A DNA stretch of 64,000 nt from Thermoanaerobaculum sp. Lineage in GTDB: Bacteria; Acidobacteriota; Thermoanaerobaculia; Multivoradales; UBA5704. The notes beneath the pieces are model-generated. The model did no database searches and was not told where the DNA came from. It saw only the letters and a program-made list of their open reading frames with translations. The stretch is from NCBI GenBank assembly GCA_021154885.1, contig JAJKHS010000025.1, forward strand, positions 20,001 to 84,000. Reading direction: 5' to 3'. The position numbers and the translations under genes are program-made. Below, one piece after another: positions 18,457 to 26,608 of this stretch. Each line of letters begins with the position of its first letter. Within the stretch, counting starts at the first letter, position 1.

Positions 18457-19026
18457 ATGAGAAACGCAGCGAGAGCTGTCCTCGGCCTGCTGGCGACCGC
18501 GCTGGCCCTGGCGCCGGCGATGGCCACGACCGCCGTGGAGCGCTCGGAGACCGACCTGATCCGGGAGTCCGCGATCATCGTCACCGGCCACTGCACCCAT
18601 CTGCAGAGCCAGTGGCTCGACCGCGACCTGGTGACGATCGCCACCATCTCGGTTTCCGAGGCGCTCAAGGGCCAGGCGGGAACCGAGGTGACGGTGGTCC
18701 TGCCGGGCGGGATCGACACCCACCGCCAGGTGCCCATCGCCATGACGTTCCCGGCCGCGCCGCAGATCTTTCACCAGGAGGACGTCCTCCTCTTCCTGAG
18801 GTCCGAGGACCGGGTGGCGAACGGCTACACCATCGTCGGCTTCTCGCAGGGCAAGTTCACCCTCGCCGACAACGGGCAGGGGCAGAAGGTGGCCAGCCAG
18901 AACCTCAGCGCGCTCAACCTGCAGGGCCGCACCGGTGCCGTCACCCGCGGCCGGGCCAAGACGCTGCTGCTGTCCGAGCTCCGGCAGAAGATCCAGGAAA
19001 CCCTTGCTGCCGAGAGGCCGCGGTGA
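18457..19026 (+). CDS. Secreted hypothetical protein, gene pair with matrixin
   Basis: 189-residue protein with signal peptide (LGLLATALALAPAMA), then a beta-rich domain with SAIIVTGHCTHLQSQWLDRD, EVTVVLPGGID and EDVLLFLRSEDRV. This style occurs in secreted proteins encoded beside matrixin-type proteases in Acidobacteriota. AGGAGGG lies ahead of ATG 18457; the track start at 18379 is unlikely. 34 bp separate it from the matrixin gene, suggesting an operon. Function unknown; an inhibitor or accessory protein for the protease is possible. Confidence 0.75.
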   Translation: MRNAARAVLGLLATALALAPAMATTAVERSETDLIRESAIIVTGHCTHLQSQWLDRDLVTIATISVSEALKGQAGTEVTVVLPGGIDTHRQVPIAMTFPAAPQIFHQEDVLLFLRSEDRVANGYTIVGFSQGKFTLADNGQGQKVASQNLSALNLQGRTGAVTRGRAKTLLLSELRQKIQETLAAERPR

Positions 19027-19060
19027 GGCGGGTCCGTCCCGTCCGCGAGGAGATGAAGCC

Positions 19061-21007
19061 ATGCGCGTAAATTTTGCCAGGATCCTGCCTGCCGCCCTGC
19101 TGGTGGCCATCGCCGGCGTCGGCGCCTCCCCGGCCTTTGCCGGAGGAGCGCTCGAGACCATCGACCTCACCAATGCCCAGCCTTCCCCGATCCCGGGGCA
19201 GTTCACCGCCAAAGTCATCCGGATCTTCTGGGATCCCCGCTGCATCCCGGTCCAATTCCGCGTCAACGACACGTTGAACCCGATCCCCAACCCGCTCGGC
19301 GCGCCGTTTCTCACCGTGACGGGCGCCACCGCTGTCTTCCAGAAAGCATTCAACACGTGGAACTCCATCCCGACCTCGTACATCGACATGCGGGTCGTGG
19401 GCACGGTGAGCAATCCCGGTCTGCAGGGCTTCGACTTCGTCAACGAGCTGACCTTCCGCACCGACAGCAGCTTCGGCTTCATCGCCACCACCCCCTCCAT
19501 CTCCCTGCTGGCGGACAGCGTGCTGGTGGACGGCGAGGACATCGACGGCGACGGCGTCCCCGACGTCTCCAGCGCCATCACCACCTGCCAGTATGTGGGC
19601 GGCCACATCAAGTTCCCGGCCGGCTTCTACAAGGCGGGCACCATCCTGGATACCGACGTCCAGTTCAACACCAATCCCGACGGCTTCCGCTTCACCACGG
19701 CCGACGCCGACGTCGACACCAATCCCCGCTCGGTGGATCTCCAGGCCGTGGCCACCCACGAATTCGGCCACGCCCACGGCCTCTCCCACGTGCTCAACAA
19801 CCAGAAGAGCCCCACGGACGGCACCGCGACCACCATGTTCCCCTTCGTCGACACGCGCGACCCGGCCTCCGAGCTGGCGCAGCGCACCCTGGACAGCGAC
19901 GACATCGCCTGGAGCTCCTACTTCTATCCTGAAGGCTCGACGGCCTCCGGTCCGGCCGCGCTCCAGCCGGGGGACATTCCGTTCAAGTCGGTCTACGGCC
20001 TGATCACCGGCACGGTCACCCACGGCGTGCTCAACCAGCCCATCGCCGGCGCCAGTGTCTCCGCCACCAACCTGCTGACCGGCGAGCTGTTCACCAGCGG
20101 CTTCAGCGGCACCACCCAGGTCTCCTTCGACCCGGCGACCCAGAACATCTTCGTGGTCAGCCCGTCGTTCGACATCCTCGACGGCAAGTACGTCCTGCCG
20201 GTCAAGCTCGGCGCCTGGAAAGTCGGCGTCGAGGCCGTGGACGGCGAACCGGTGCCTTCGTTTTCGGTCAGCCTCACGGCGGAGATCGGGGACATCTTCG
20301 GTCAGCAGAATTTCAACGAGGGGTTCTGGGGCGGCCCGTTCGAGTCGGCGCACGAGGAGAATCCCGGCCTGGCTTTCCCCGTCATCTCGCTGCCAAACTT
20401 CACGGCGGCCAACGTCAACCTCGTCACCAACGACCAGATCAACGTCAACAACTTCGGCAGCCGCGACTTCGTAGGCTTCACCGGTGTACAGCCGGGCTTC
20501 TACTACGCCGTGCAGTTCCCCGCCAGCCAGCTCTCGGCCATCCATCCCGGGGGCGACCTCCTGATCCAGGAGGGGGCCTTCGAGATGTTCCCGCCCAGCG
20601 CCTCGGTCGTCCCAGTGTTCGCCGAGGCCACGCTGACCACCGGCACGGTGAGCGGCTCGACGGCCACTCTCGACCTCGCCCATCCGCTCGTCCGCCAGAC
20701 CGGCTTCGTCGGCCAGGACAGCGACTTCGCGCCGTTCTACTTCCCCGACCCCGAGGCGCTCGGCAAGCTGGTGCGCAAGAAGATCGCCAGGGGGGAAATC
20801 CAGAACCTCTTCCTGGTGCTGCGCCTGCCCACCACGTCGCCGTTCCCCGGCGTCTCGGGTCAGCCGACTTTCATCGGACTCGACGGCGGCAACGCCACCA
20901 ACGACGTGCCGATCTTCGGCCTCTCGTACACCTCCGCCGACGGCGTGACCTTCACCCGCAGCAACAGCTTCAACTTCCGGTTCTCGCTGATCGTCGCCAA
21001 GCCGTAA
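19061..21007 (+). CDS. Secreted matrixin-type zinc metalloprotease
   Basis: Metzincin protease with signal peptide (LPAALLVAIAGVGASPAFA). Zinc site HEFGHAHGLSH fits HExxHxxGxxH, and TTMFPFVD is a plausible Met-turn. A carboxypeptidase-regulatory-like beta domain follows from about residue 310 (GLITGTVTHGVLNQPIAGASVSATN), then a beta-rich C-terminal part of unknown type. 648 residues from ATG 19061 behind GAGGAG. Its role is probably degradation of extracellular protein; no cell-wall anchor or secretion sorting tail was seen. Confidence 0.9.
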   Translation: MRVNFARILPAALLVAIAGVGASPAFAGGALETIDLTNAQPSPIPGQFTAKVIRIFWDPRCIPVQFRVNDTLNPIPNPLGAPFLTVTGATAVFQKAFNTWNSIPTSYIDMRVVGTVSNPGLQGFDFVNELTFRTDSSFGFIATTPSISLLADSVLVDGEDIDGDGVPDVSSAITTCQYVGGHIKFPAGFYKAGTILDTDVQFNTNPDGFRFTTADADVDTNPRSVDLQAVATHEFGHAHGLSHVLNNQKSPTDGTATTMFPFVDTRDPASELAQRTLDSDDIAWSSYFYPEGSTASGPAALQPGDIPFKSVYGLITGTVTHGVLNQPIAGASVSATNLLTGELFTSGFSGTTQVSFDPATQNIFVVSPSFDILDGKYVLPVKLGAWKVGVEAVDGEPVPSFSVSLTAEIGDIFGQQNFNEGFWGGPFESAHEENPGLAFPVISLPNFTAANVNLVTNDQINVNNFGSRDFVGFTGVQPGFYYAVQFPASQLSAIHPGGDLLIQEGAFEMFPPSASVVPVFAEATLTTGTVSGSTATLDLAHPLVRQTGFVGQDSDFAPFYFPDPEALGKLVRKKIARGEIQNLFLVLRLPTTSPFPGVSGQPTFIGLDGGNATNDVPIFGLSYTSADGVTFTRSNSFNFRFSLIVAKP

Positions 21008-21158
21008 GCCCTCACCCCCTACCCCCTCTCCCGCCCCCGCCCAACCCCCCACACCGGGAGAGGGGGACCTTGTTGGAGCGGTCTTGCCTTTCTCCCTCTT
21101 CTCCCGGGGAGGGGGGTGTGGAGGGGGCGGGAGAAGAGGGCTGGGGTGATGAGGGCTT
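21008..21158. repeat. C-rich imperfect palindrome, intergenic
   Basis: About 150 bp bounded by GCCCTCACCCC and GGGGTGATGAGGGC. Inside, CCCTCTCCCGCCCC pairs with GGGGCGGGAGAAGAGGG, and CACCGGGAGAGGGGG forms a smaller hairpin with its left neighbour. Related C-rich palindromes occur at 22262 and 52361. It probably also serves as the transcription end for the matrixin gene. Confidence 0.65.
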
Positions 21159-21178
21159 TTCTTTGCTACATTGGCTCC

Positions 21179-22258
21179 ATGACGGACCTCGTGGTGGCGC
21201 CAGAAACCGACCTCTTCCTCTCCCTCACGCCCGAGAAGGTGCTGGCGGCCGTCGAGGCCGGCGGCCTGCAGTGCAATCCCGTCTGCTACCCCCTGAACTC
21301 GTTCGAGAACCGGGTCTACGAGGTGGAGCTCGCAGACCGCACGCGGGTGGTGGCAAAGTTCTATCGCCCGGGCCGGTGGAGCGAGGAGCAGATCCTGGAG
21401 GAGCACCAGTTCCTGGCCGACCTCGCCGCCGAGGAGATCCCCGTCTGCACCGTGCGGCCCTTCCCCGGCGGCGGCAGCCTGCGCCGGGTGGAGGGTATTT
21501 TCTACAGCCTCTCGGACCGCCGGGGCGGGCGGGCGCCCGACGAGCTGAGCGACGAGACCGTCCGCCGGCTGGGCATGCTGGTGGGGCGGATGCACAACGT
21601 CGCCGTGCGGCGGCCGGCGCCTCACCGGCTGCGGCTCGACGCCGCCACCTACGTCCAGGAACCCGTGGCCTGGCTCGACGCCCACGATACCCTGCCGCGC
21701 CACCTGCGAAGCCGCTACTTCGACGCCGCGCTGGCCATCGCCGGGATCGCCGACCGGCGGCTGGCGGGGGTACCCGTCCACCGCCTCCACGGCGACCTCC
21801 ACCTCGGCAATCTCCTCTTCCGCGACGGGCTGCTGCACGTGCTCGACTTCGACGACATGGCGGTGGGTCCGGCGGTGCAGGACCTCTGGCTGGCCCTGCC
21901 CGGCCGCGACGCCTCCGCGCTCGCCCAGCGGGAGGTCTTCGTCGAAGGCTACGAGAGCTTTCGGGAATTCGACCGCTCGACCCTGGTCCTGATCGAGCCG
22001 CTGCGCGCCCTGCGCATCGTCCACTACGCCGCCTGGCTCGCCCGCCGCTGGCACGACCCGGCCTTCCCCGCGGCCTGGCCCCACTTCGGCACTCTGGATT
22101 ACTGGCAGCGGGAGACCGAGGACCTGGAGGAGCAGCTCGCGGTGCTGCGCGGCGAGGCATCCCCCGAGGAGGTCGAGGCGCGGACCACGGAGGCGGCCGC
22201 CCAGGAGGAGGAGACCACGCTCACCAACAAGGATTTCTTCTGGGATTGGGAGGGGTAG
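21179..22258 (+). CDS. srkA: Stress response kinase A (SrkA/YihE family)
   Basis: Ser/Thr protein kinase of the choline-kinase/APH fold, related to E. coli SrkA. Key features are CNPVCYPLNSFENRVYEVEL in the N-lobe, the catalytic loop HRLHGDLHLGNLLF and the metal-binding LDFDDMAVGPAVQDLWL. 359 residues, slightly longer than the 328-residue E. coli protein because of a Glu-rich C-terminal tail. The ATG at 21179 is the best start; the 21116 track start lies in the upstream palindrome. Stand-alone gene between two C-rich palindromes. Confidence 0.93.
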   Translation: MTDLVVAPETDLFLSLTPEKVLAAVEAGGLQCNPVCYPLNSFENRVYEVELADRTRVVAKFYRPGRWSEEQILEEHQFLADLAAEEIPVCTVRPFPGGGSLRRVEGIFYSLSDRRGGRAPDELSDETVRRLGMLVGRMHNVAVRRPAPHRLRLDAATYVQEPVAWLDAHDTLPRHLRSRYFDAALAIAGIADRRLAGVPVHRLHGDLHLGNLLFRDGLLHVLDFDDMAVGPAVQDLWLALPGRDASALAQREVFVEGYESFREFDRSTLVLIEPLRALRIVHYAAWLARRWHDPAFPAAWPHFGTLDYWQRETEDLEEQLAVLRGEASPEEVEARTTEAAAQEEETTLTNKDFFWDWEG

Positions 22259-22261
22259 GGA

Positions 22262-22317
22262 CCTCACACCCCTGCCCTCTTCTGAACAGGAGAGGGGCAG
22301 GGGTGAGGGTGGGAGGG
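22262..22317. repeat. C-rich hairpin related to the intergenic palindromes
   Basis: Short inverted repeat between two convergent genes: CCTCACACCCCTGCCCTCT pairs with AGAGGGGCAGGGGTGAGGG across TCTGAACAGG. It probably terminates both srkA and the glycine-zipper gene. Similar to the elements at 21008 and 52361. Confidence 0.65.
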
Positions 22318-22325
22318 TAGGGAAC

Positions 22326-22868
22326 CTACCGGTTATAGTTGCTGCCGGTGCCGGTGGTATCCGGGTGGGGCTTGCCGGTCACCTTGTCCTCGACGCGGTG
22401 CCAGGCGTCGCGGGTGGCGTTGCGGGCCTCGCTCCAGGTCTGGCGCGAGGCGCCCCGGGCGGTGTTCCAGCCGTGCTCCAGCTCGGGCTCCACGTCCTCG
22501 AAGCGGCGATCGGCGCCGTAGCGGGAGCGGGACTCCCAGCCGTACTTGTAGGCCGGCTGGTACTCGTCGTAGCTGCGACTGGCGTCCACGTACGGCCGCG
22601 AACGGTAGTTCTCGCGCCAGTAGGCGTCCTCCACCGTGGGGTTGACTCCCTCGGCGACGCCGTGGCCCACCAGGCCGCCGGCCACCGCGCCCACCGCCGC
22701 ACCCACCAGGGTGCCCACCGGGCCGCCCACCGCCGTGCCGACCGCAGCCCCCGTGGCCGCGCCAGCCGCCGCGCCGACGCCGCTGCCGACGGGATGTACC
22801 TTGTCGTGGCTCTGGTCACCCGTGTCCGGCTTGCCCGTGAAGTCGCTTCCCGTTTTGTTGTCCGCCAT
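22326..22868 (-). CDS. Glycine-zipper domain protein
   Basis: 180-residue protein with a Gly/Ala/Val-rich segment [20 protein letters not shown] continuing to VGHGVAEGV (about residues 30-75), a glycine zipper likely to insert in or oligomerise at membranes. The C-terminal half is polar and aromatic: [31 protein letters not shown], then an amphipathic [20 protein letters not shown]. No cleavable signal peptide was seen. Start at 22868 behind GGAGAA. Such proteins are commonly stress or envelope associated; the function here is unknown. Confidence 0.8.
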   Translation of the reverse strand: MADNKTGSDFTGKPDTGDQSHDKVHPVGSGVGAAAGAATGAAVGTAVGGPVGTLVGAAVGAVAGGLVGHGVAEGVNPTVEDAYWRENYRSRPYVDASRSYDEYQPAYKYGWESRSRYGADRRFEDVEPELEHGWNTARGASRQTWSEARNATRDAWHRVEDKVTGKPHPDTTGTGSNYNR

Positions 22869-23022
22869 GATGAGTTCTCCTCTCGTGAGTGGGTTTCGGT
22901 CCAATGCTGACCGCGCCTTTGAGCGCACATCAGAAGGTGACTGCAAGGTCGGGGCCAACTGGGAGGTGTGCTAGCATCCGCGCCGCATTCCTGATCGAAA
23001 AGAAGCGGGCCACGGAGAAGCG

Positions 23023-24000
23023 ATGGAGATCTACGAGAACATCCTGGAAACCCTGGGGAACACTCCCCTGGTCAAGCTCGGCCGCTTCCACTCGGGGCCT
23101 GCCACGCTGGCGGCCAAGGTCGAGTTCTTCAATCCCGGCGGCAGCGTCAAAGACCGCATCGGCATCGCCATGATCGAAGCCGGCGAGAAGGCGGGGCTCC
23201 TCAAGCCCGGAGGCACGATCGTCGAGCCCACCTCCGGCAACACCGGCGTGGGCCTCGCCATGGCCGCCAACCTCAAGGGCTACAAGCTGGTCTGCGCCGC
23301 GCCCGACAAGATCCCCAAGGAGAAGATCGCCCTGCTCGAGGCCATGGGCGCCACGGTCCTCACCTGCCCGACGAACGTCGGCGCGGACGATCCGCGCTCC
23401 TACTACAAGGTCGCCGAACGCATCCGCGACGAGCAGGGGGCCTACCTCCCCTACCAGTATTACAACCAGGCCAACCCCGAGGCCCACTACCACTCCACCG
23501 GCCCCGAGATCTGGCGCCAGACCGCGGGCAAGGTCACCCACTGGGTGGCCGGCGTGGGCACCGGCGGCACCATCAGCGGCGCGGGCAAGTACCTCAAGGA
23601 GCAGAACCCGGCGGTGCAGGTGATCGGGGTGGACACCGTGGGGAGCGTCTACAAGTACTACTTCGAGCACCGGGAGCTGCCGCCCGCGGAGCAGATCCAC
23701 CAGTACCTCATCGACGGCATCGGCGAGGACTTCATGCCCGCGACCGTCTGGTGGGACTACCTCGACGGCATCGTCACCATCGACGACAACACGGCCTACA
23801 AGGCGACGATGGACCTCGCCCGCCACGAGTCGATCTTCACCGGCTCCTCCGGCGGCGCCGCCGCCTCGGGGGCGCGGCAGGTCGCCCAGTCCCTGGGCGC
23901 GGACGGCCTGGTGGTCACCCTCTTCCCCGACTCCGGCGAGCGCTATCTCTCCAAGCTCAACAGGACATGGCTGAAGGAGAAGGGCCTGCTGGATGATTGA
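23023..24000 (+). CDS. Cystathionine beta-synthase-like PLP enzyme
   Basis: Fold-type II PLP enzyme of 325 residues. PLP lysine in GGSVKDRIG, substrate loop PTSGNTGVGL, phosphate loop GVGTGGTISG and C-terminal serine motif GSSGGAA. NQANPEAHYHSTGPEIW resembles cystathionine beta-synthase more than CysK. No regulatory CBS domain and no heme region. It should condense serine (or O-acetylserine) with homocysteine or sulfide. It probably forms an operon with the ABM and DUF3179 genes (12 and 10 bp gaps). Distinct from the SbnA-like enzyme at 6312. Confidence 0.88.
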   Translation: MEIYENILETLGNTPLVKLGRFHSGPATLAAKVEFFNPGGSVKDRIGIAMIEAGEKAGLLKPGGTIVEPTSGNTGVGLAMAANLKGYKLVCAAPDKIPKEKIALLEAMGATVLTCPTNVGADDPRSYYKVAERIRDEQGAYLPYQYYNQANPEAHYHSTGPEIWRQTAGKVTHWVAGVGTGGTISGAGKYLKEQNPAVQVIGVDTVGSVYKYYFEHRELPPAEQIHQYLIDGIGEDFMPATVWWDYLDGIVTIDDNTAYKATMDLARHESIFTGSSGGAAASGARQVAQSLGADGLVVTLFPDSGERYLSKLNRTWLKEKGLLDD

Positions 24001-24012
24001 GAAAGGAGACCG

Positions 24013-24318
24013 ATGTACATCGCCATGAACCGCTTCCGCGTCAACGCCGGCCACGAGGACGTCTTCGAGGAGATGTGGCGCCGGCGCGACTCCTACCTCG
24101 ACCAAGTCCCCGGCTTCAAGACCTTCCGCCTGCTGCGCGGCGAGACCACGGACGGCACCACCCTCTTCGTCTCCCACTCCACCTGGGAATCCCGCGACGC
24201 CTTCGCCGCCTGGACCGAGTCCGAGGCCTTCCGCAAGGCCCACTCCGATGCCCGCTCGCCGCAGGGGACCCTCGCCGGGCATCCCGTGTTCGAGGGCTTC
24301 GAGGTGTTGCTGGAGTAG
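24013..24318 (+). CDS. Antibiotic biosynthesis monooxygenase (ABM) domain protein
   Basis: 101-residue single ABM domain starting MYIAMNRFRVNAGHEDVFEEMW, with PGFKTFRLLRGE and HSTWESRDAFAAWTESEAFRKAH. The fold is shared with heme-degrading IsdG/HmoA-type oxygenases, whose conserved Asn/Trp/His have counterparts here (NRF, TWESR, AH). Cytoplasmic. Heme degradation is possible but is not settled by sequence. AGGAGA before ATG. Confidence 0.87.
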   Translation: MYIAMNRFRVNAGHEDVFEEMWRRRDSYLDQVPGFKTFRLLRGETTDGTTLFVSHSTWESRDAFAAWTESEAFRKAHSDARSPQGTLAGHPVFEGFEVLLE

Positions 24319-24328
24319 GATTTGCGGC

Positions 24329-25342
24329 ATGCGCGCGAACACCCTGCCTGCCGCCGTCCTCCTGGCCGTCCTCCTGTCGATCGCCCTCGCGAGCTGCGCC
24401 GGACCCGGAACGTCCCACCCGCCCGCCACCGTTAAATCCGCCCCGCAAGGCGAGGTGAGGACGGAGCCCCTCCCGCCTCTGGACCACGCCCCCCTGCTGC
24501 GGGCCAAGGCGGCGACCTACCTGTCGCCGGACGATCCCATTCTGGGGATCCAGATCGGCGACGATATGCGGGCCTATCCGCTCCGCATCCTGGACTGGCA
24601 CGCCGTGTCCAACGACAACGCCGGCGGCGTCCCCGTGGCCCTGGTCTGGTGCCGCCCCTGCGGCTCCGCCATGCTCTACCGGCGGGACACTCCCAAGGGC
24701 ACGCTCACCCTGGCGGCCTCCGGCATCTTTCGGGACGGCGACCAGCTCCTCCGGGACCGGGAGACCAAGACCCTCTGGAAGCAGCTCACGGGCGAGCCAG
24801 TGGAGGGCCCTCTGGCCGGCTCCGGCATCAAGCTCCAGCCGCTGCCCGTGGTGCTGACCACCTGGGGGAACTGGACCCGCATCCGGCCGGAGACCCGGGT
24901 GCTCGCGCTGGAGACCGGCGCCCGGAAGGACTACCCGCAAGGTGGCCGGCCGGCGGCGGACCTGCCGGAGACGTCGTCCCTCTATGGCCTGGTGGTGGAC
25001 GGCACGGCCAAGGCCTATCCTCTCGACAGCCTGAGCAGGACAGGGGTCGTCAACGACGAGATCGCCGGCCGGCCCGTGGTGGTCGTCTGGGAGCCCGGAG
25101 CCGACGCGAAGAACCGCACGGTCCGCGCCTACGAGCGGGGCGACCGCACCTTCTCCCGCTCCGAGCGGGCCTTCCTCGGGGCCCTCTTCCTGAACGACCA
25201 GAACGGCCGCCCCTGGCTCGTCGGCGAGGAGGCCCTGACCACGCCGGACGGCAAGAAACTCCCGCGCCTGCCGGGGTATCTCACCCACGGCTCGGGGTGG
25301 TACGCGGCCCATCCGCGGGCGTCAATCTGGGAGGCGAAGTAG
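24329..25342 (+). CDS. DUF3179 lipoprotein
   Basis: 337-residue lipoprotein with a lipobox in LLSIALASC. The DUF3179 domain is recognised by DDPILGIQIGDDMRAYPLRIL, WHAVSNDNAGGVPVALVWCRPCGSAMLYRR and LVVDGTAKAYPLDSL. CRPCG contains two cysteines that could bind metal or form a disulfide. The function of this family is unknown. Start at ATG 24329, ten bases after the ABM stop. Confidence 0.88.
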   Translation: MRANTLPAAVLLAVLLSIALASCAGPGTSHPPATVKSAPQGEVRTEPLPPLDHAPLLRAKAATYLSPDDPILGIQIGDDMRAYPLRILDWHAVSNDNAGGVPVALVWCRPCGSAMLYRRDTPKGTLTLAASGIFRDGDQLLRDRETKTLWKQLTGEPVEGPLAGSGIKLQPLPVVLTTWGNWTRIRPETRVLALETGARKDYPQGGRPAADLPETSSLYGLVVDGTAKAYPLDSLSRTGVVNDEIAGRPVVVVWEPGADAKNRTVRAYERGDRTFSRSERAFLGALFLNDQNGRPWLVGEEALTTPDGKKLPRLPGYLTHGSGWYAAHPRASIWEAK

Positions 25343-25350
25343 ACGGCGAG

Positions 25351-25380
25351 TTGACTTGTAGCACCAGGAGTGCTACCCAT
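25351..25380 (+). promoter_or_regulatory. Promoter with internal palindromic operator
   Basis: TTGACT is followed by the perfect inverted repeat GTAGCAC-CAGGA-GTGCTAC (25358-25376), lying between the -35 and a weak -10 (TACCCA). The downstream ATG is only about 7 bp past that -10, so the transcript may be leaderless. This layout is typical of autoregulated RHH-type antitoxin genes. Confidence 0.7.
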
Positions 25381-25385
25381 TGGCC

Positions 25386-25592
25386 ATGGCCAGAGAGCTT
25401 CCAAAGCAAATTGAACGCACCTACTCCGAGATGCTGCGCTTCCGGGTTACCCCGGAACACGCCGCATTGATCCGGGAGGCGGCAGAGAGCGCCGCCCGCC
25501 GCAAGGGAACAGGCGACCTTTCCGCCTGGGTCAGAGAGACGTTGGTGGCAGCGGCCCGCAAGGAGCTGAAGAGGAGCGAAGGGGAGGGATAG
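25386..25592 (+). CDS. Small RHH-like DNA-binding/antitoxin-type protein
   Basis: 68-residue protein with RFRVTPEHAALIREAAESAARRKGTGDLSAWVRETLV, which resembles a ribbon-helix-helix or DUF1778-like antitoxin: a beta strand (MLRFRVT) and two helices separated by a GDLS turn. Start ATG 25386, or TTG 25380 as in the track; no ribosome-binding site is visible, consistent with a leaderless start. No toxin gene follows, so it may be an orphan antitoxin or a stand-alone repressor binding the palindrome above. Confidence 0.65.
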   Translation: MARELPKQIERTYSEMLRFRVTPEHAALIREAAESAARRKGTGDLSAWVRETLVAAARKELKRSEGEG

Positions 25593-25671
25593 GACCGTCC
25601 GCGGGCCGGCAAGCCTTTTGCAGTCTCCCATCAGCCCCGCCGCCACGCTGCTCGTGGCGATGGGGCTGACG

Positions 25672-26607
25672 ATGCATCCGAAGACGCAGAATCTATGGCA
25701 CGTCCTCCGGGAGACGTTCGCGAACTGGAGCCAGCACGAGGCCTTCACGCGTAGCGCGGCCCTGGCCTATTTCTCCCTTTTTTCCCTGGCGCCGATCCTC
25801 ATCCTGGTGATCGCCGTCGCCGGCTGGGCGTTCGGGGCCAGCGCGGCGCGGGGGGAGGTGCAGAGGGAGCTCAGCCTCATCATGGGCTCCCAGGCCGCCG
25901 AGGTGGTGCAGCAGCTCGTGGCCGCCGTCGGCGCGAGGCCGCGCACCGGCCGCTTCGCCGCCATCCTCGGCACCGTCACCCTGCTGATCACCGCCACGGG
26001 GGTGCTGATCCAGCTCCAGGACACGCTCAACACGGTCTGGGAGGTGATCCCCAAGCCGGGCTTCTTCCTCAAGCGCCTGCTGCTCAAGCGGCTGCTCTGC
26101 TTCGGGCTGATCGTCAGCGTGGGCGGGCTGGTGCTGGCCTCGATCGCCGCCAGCGCCGGCCTCGCCATCCTGCAGAAGGTCCTGGAGTCGCGCCTGGAGA
26201 TCGGGTTGTCGAAGGTCCTCGGGTGGACCGACGTGACCCTCTCCTGGCTGCTGATGACGGCGGTGATCACCCTCATCTTCCGCTTCCTGCCGGACGTGGA
26301 GCTCAGTTGGCGCGACGTGGCCTGGGGTTCCGCCGTCACCTCGGTCCTCTTCCTCATCGGCAAGTACGCCATCGGCTTCTACCTGGGGCGGATCGGCATC
26401 ACCTCGACCTACGGCGCCGCCGGCTCGCTGATGCTGATCCTGCTCTGGGTCTACTACTCCTCCCTCATCTTCCTCCTGGGGGCGGAGTTCACGCGGGTCC
26501 ACTCCCGCCGCTACCGCGAGGGGATGGCCAAGGCGTCGCCGGGCGCCGTGCGCGCGGTCACTGTCACGGTGCCGCTCGAAGCGCCGCTCGAAGCGCCGCA
26601 GTCCTGA
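25672..26607 (+). CDS. YihY/virulence factor BrkB family membrane protein
   Basis: Inner-membrane protein with about six helices. The family core is visible in SRSAALAYFSLFSLAPILILVIAVAG-like sequence at residues 20-50, GRFAAILGTVTLLITATGVLIQLQDTLNTVWEV, RFLPDVELSWRDVAWGSAVTSVLF and GAAGSLMLILLWVYYSSLIFLLGAEFT. About 311 residues. Older annotations as ribonuclease BN are wrong for the family. A duplicated PLEA tract (VPLEAPLEAPQS) ends the protein. It ends one base before tamA starts and is probably cotranscribed with it. Confidence 0.93.
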   Translation: MHPKTQNLWHVLRETFANWSQHEAFTRSAALAYFSLFSLAPILILVIAVAGWAFGASAARGEVQRELSLIMGSQAAEVVQQLVAAVGARPRTGRFAAILGTVTLLITATGVLIQLQDTLNTVWEVIPKPGFFLKRLLLKRLLCFGLIVSVGGLVLASIAASAGLAILQKVLESRLEIGLSKVLGWTDVTLSWLLMTAVITLIFRFLPDVELSWRDVAWGSAVTSVLFLIGKYAIGFYLGRIGITSTYGAAGSLMLILLWVYYSSLIFLLGAEFTRVHSRRYREGMAKASPGAVRAVTVTVPLEAPLEAPQS

Positions 26608-26608
26608 C

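Noticed and set aside
18941-22267. 1108-residue minus-strand ORF
   Set aside because: Antisense shadow of the matrixin and srkA genes.
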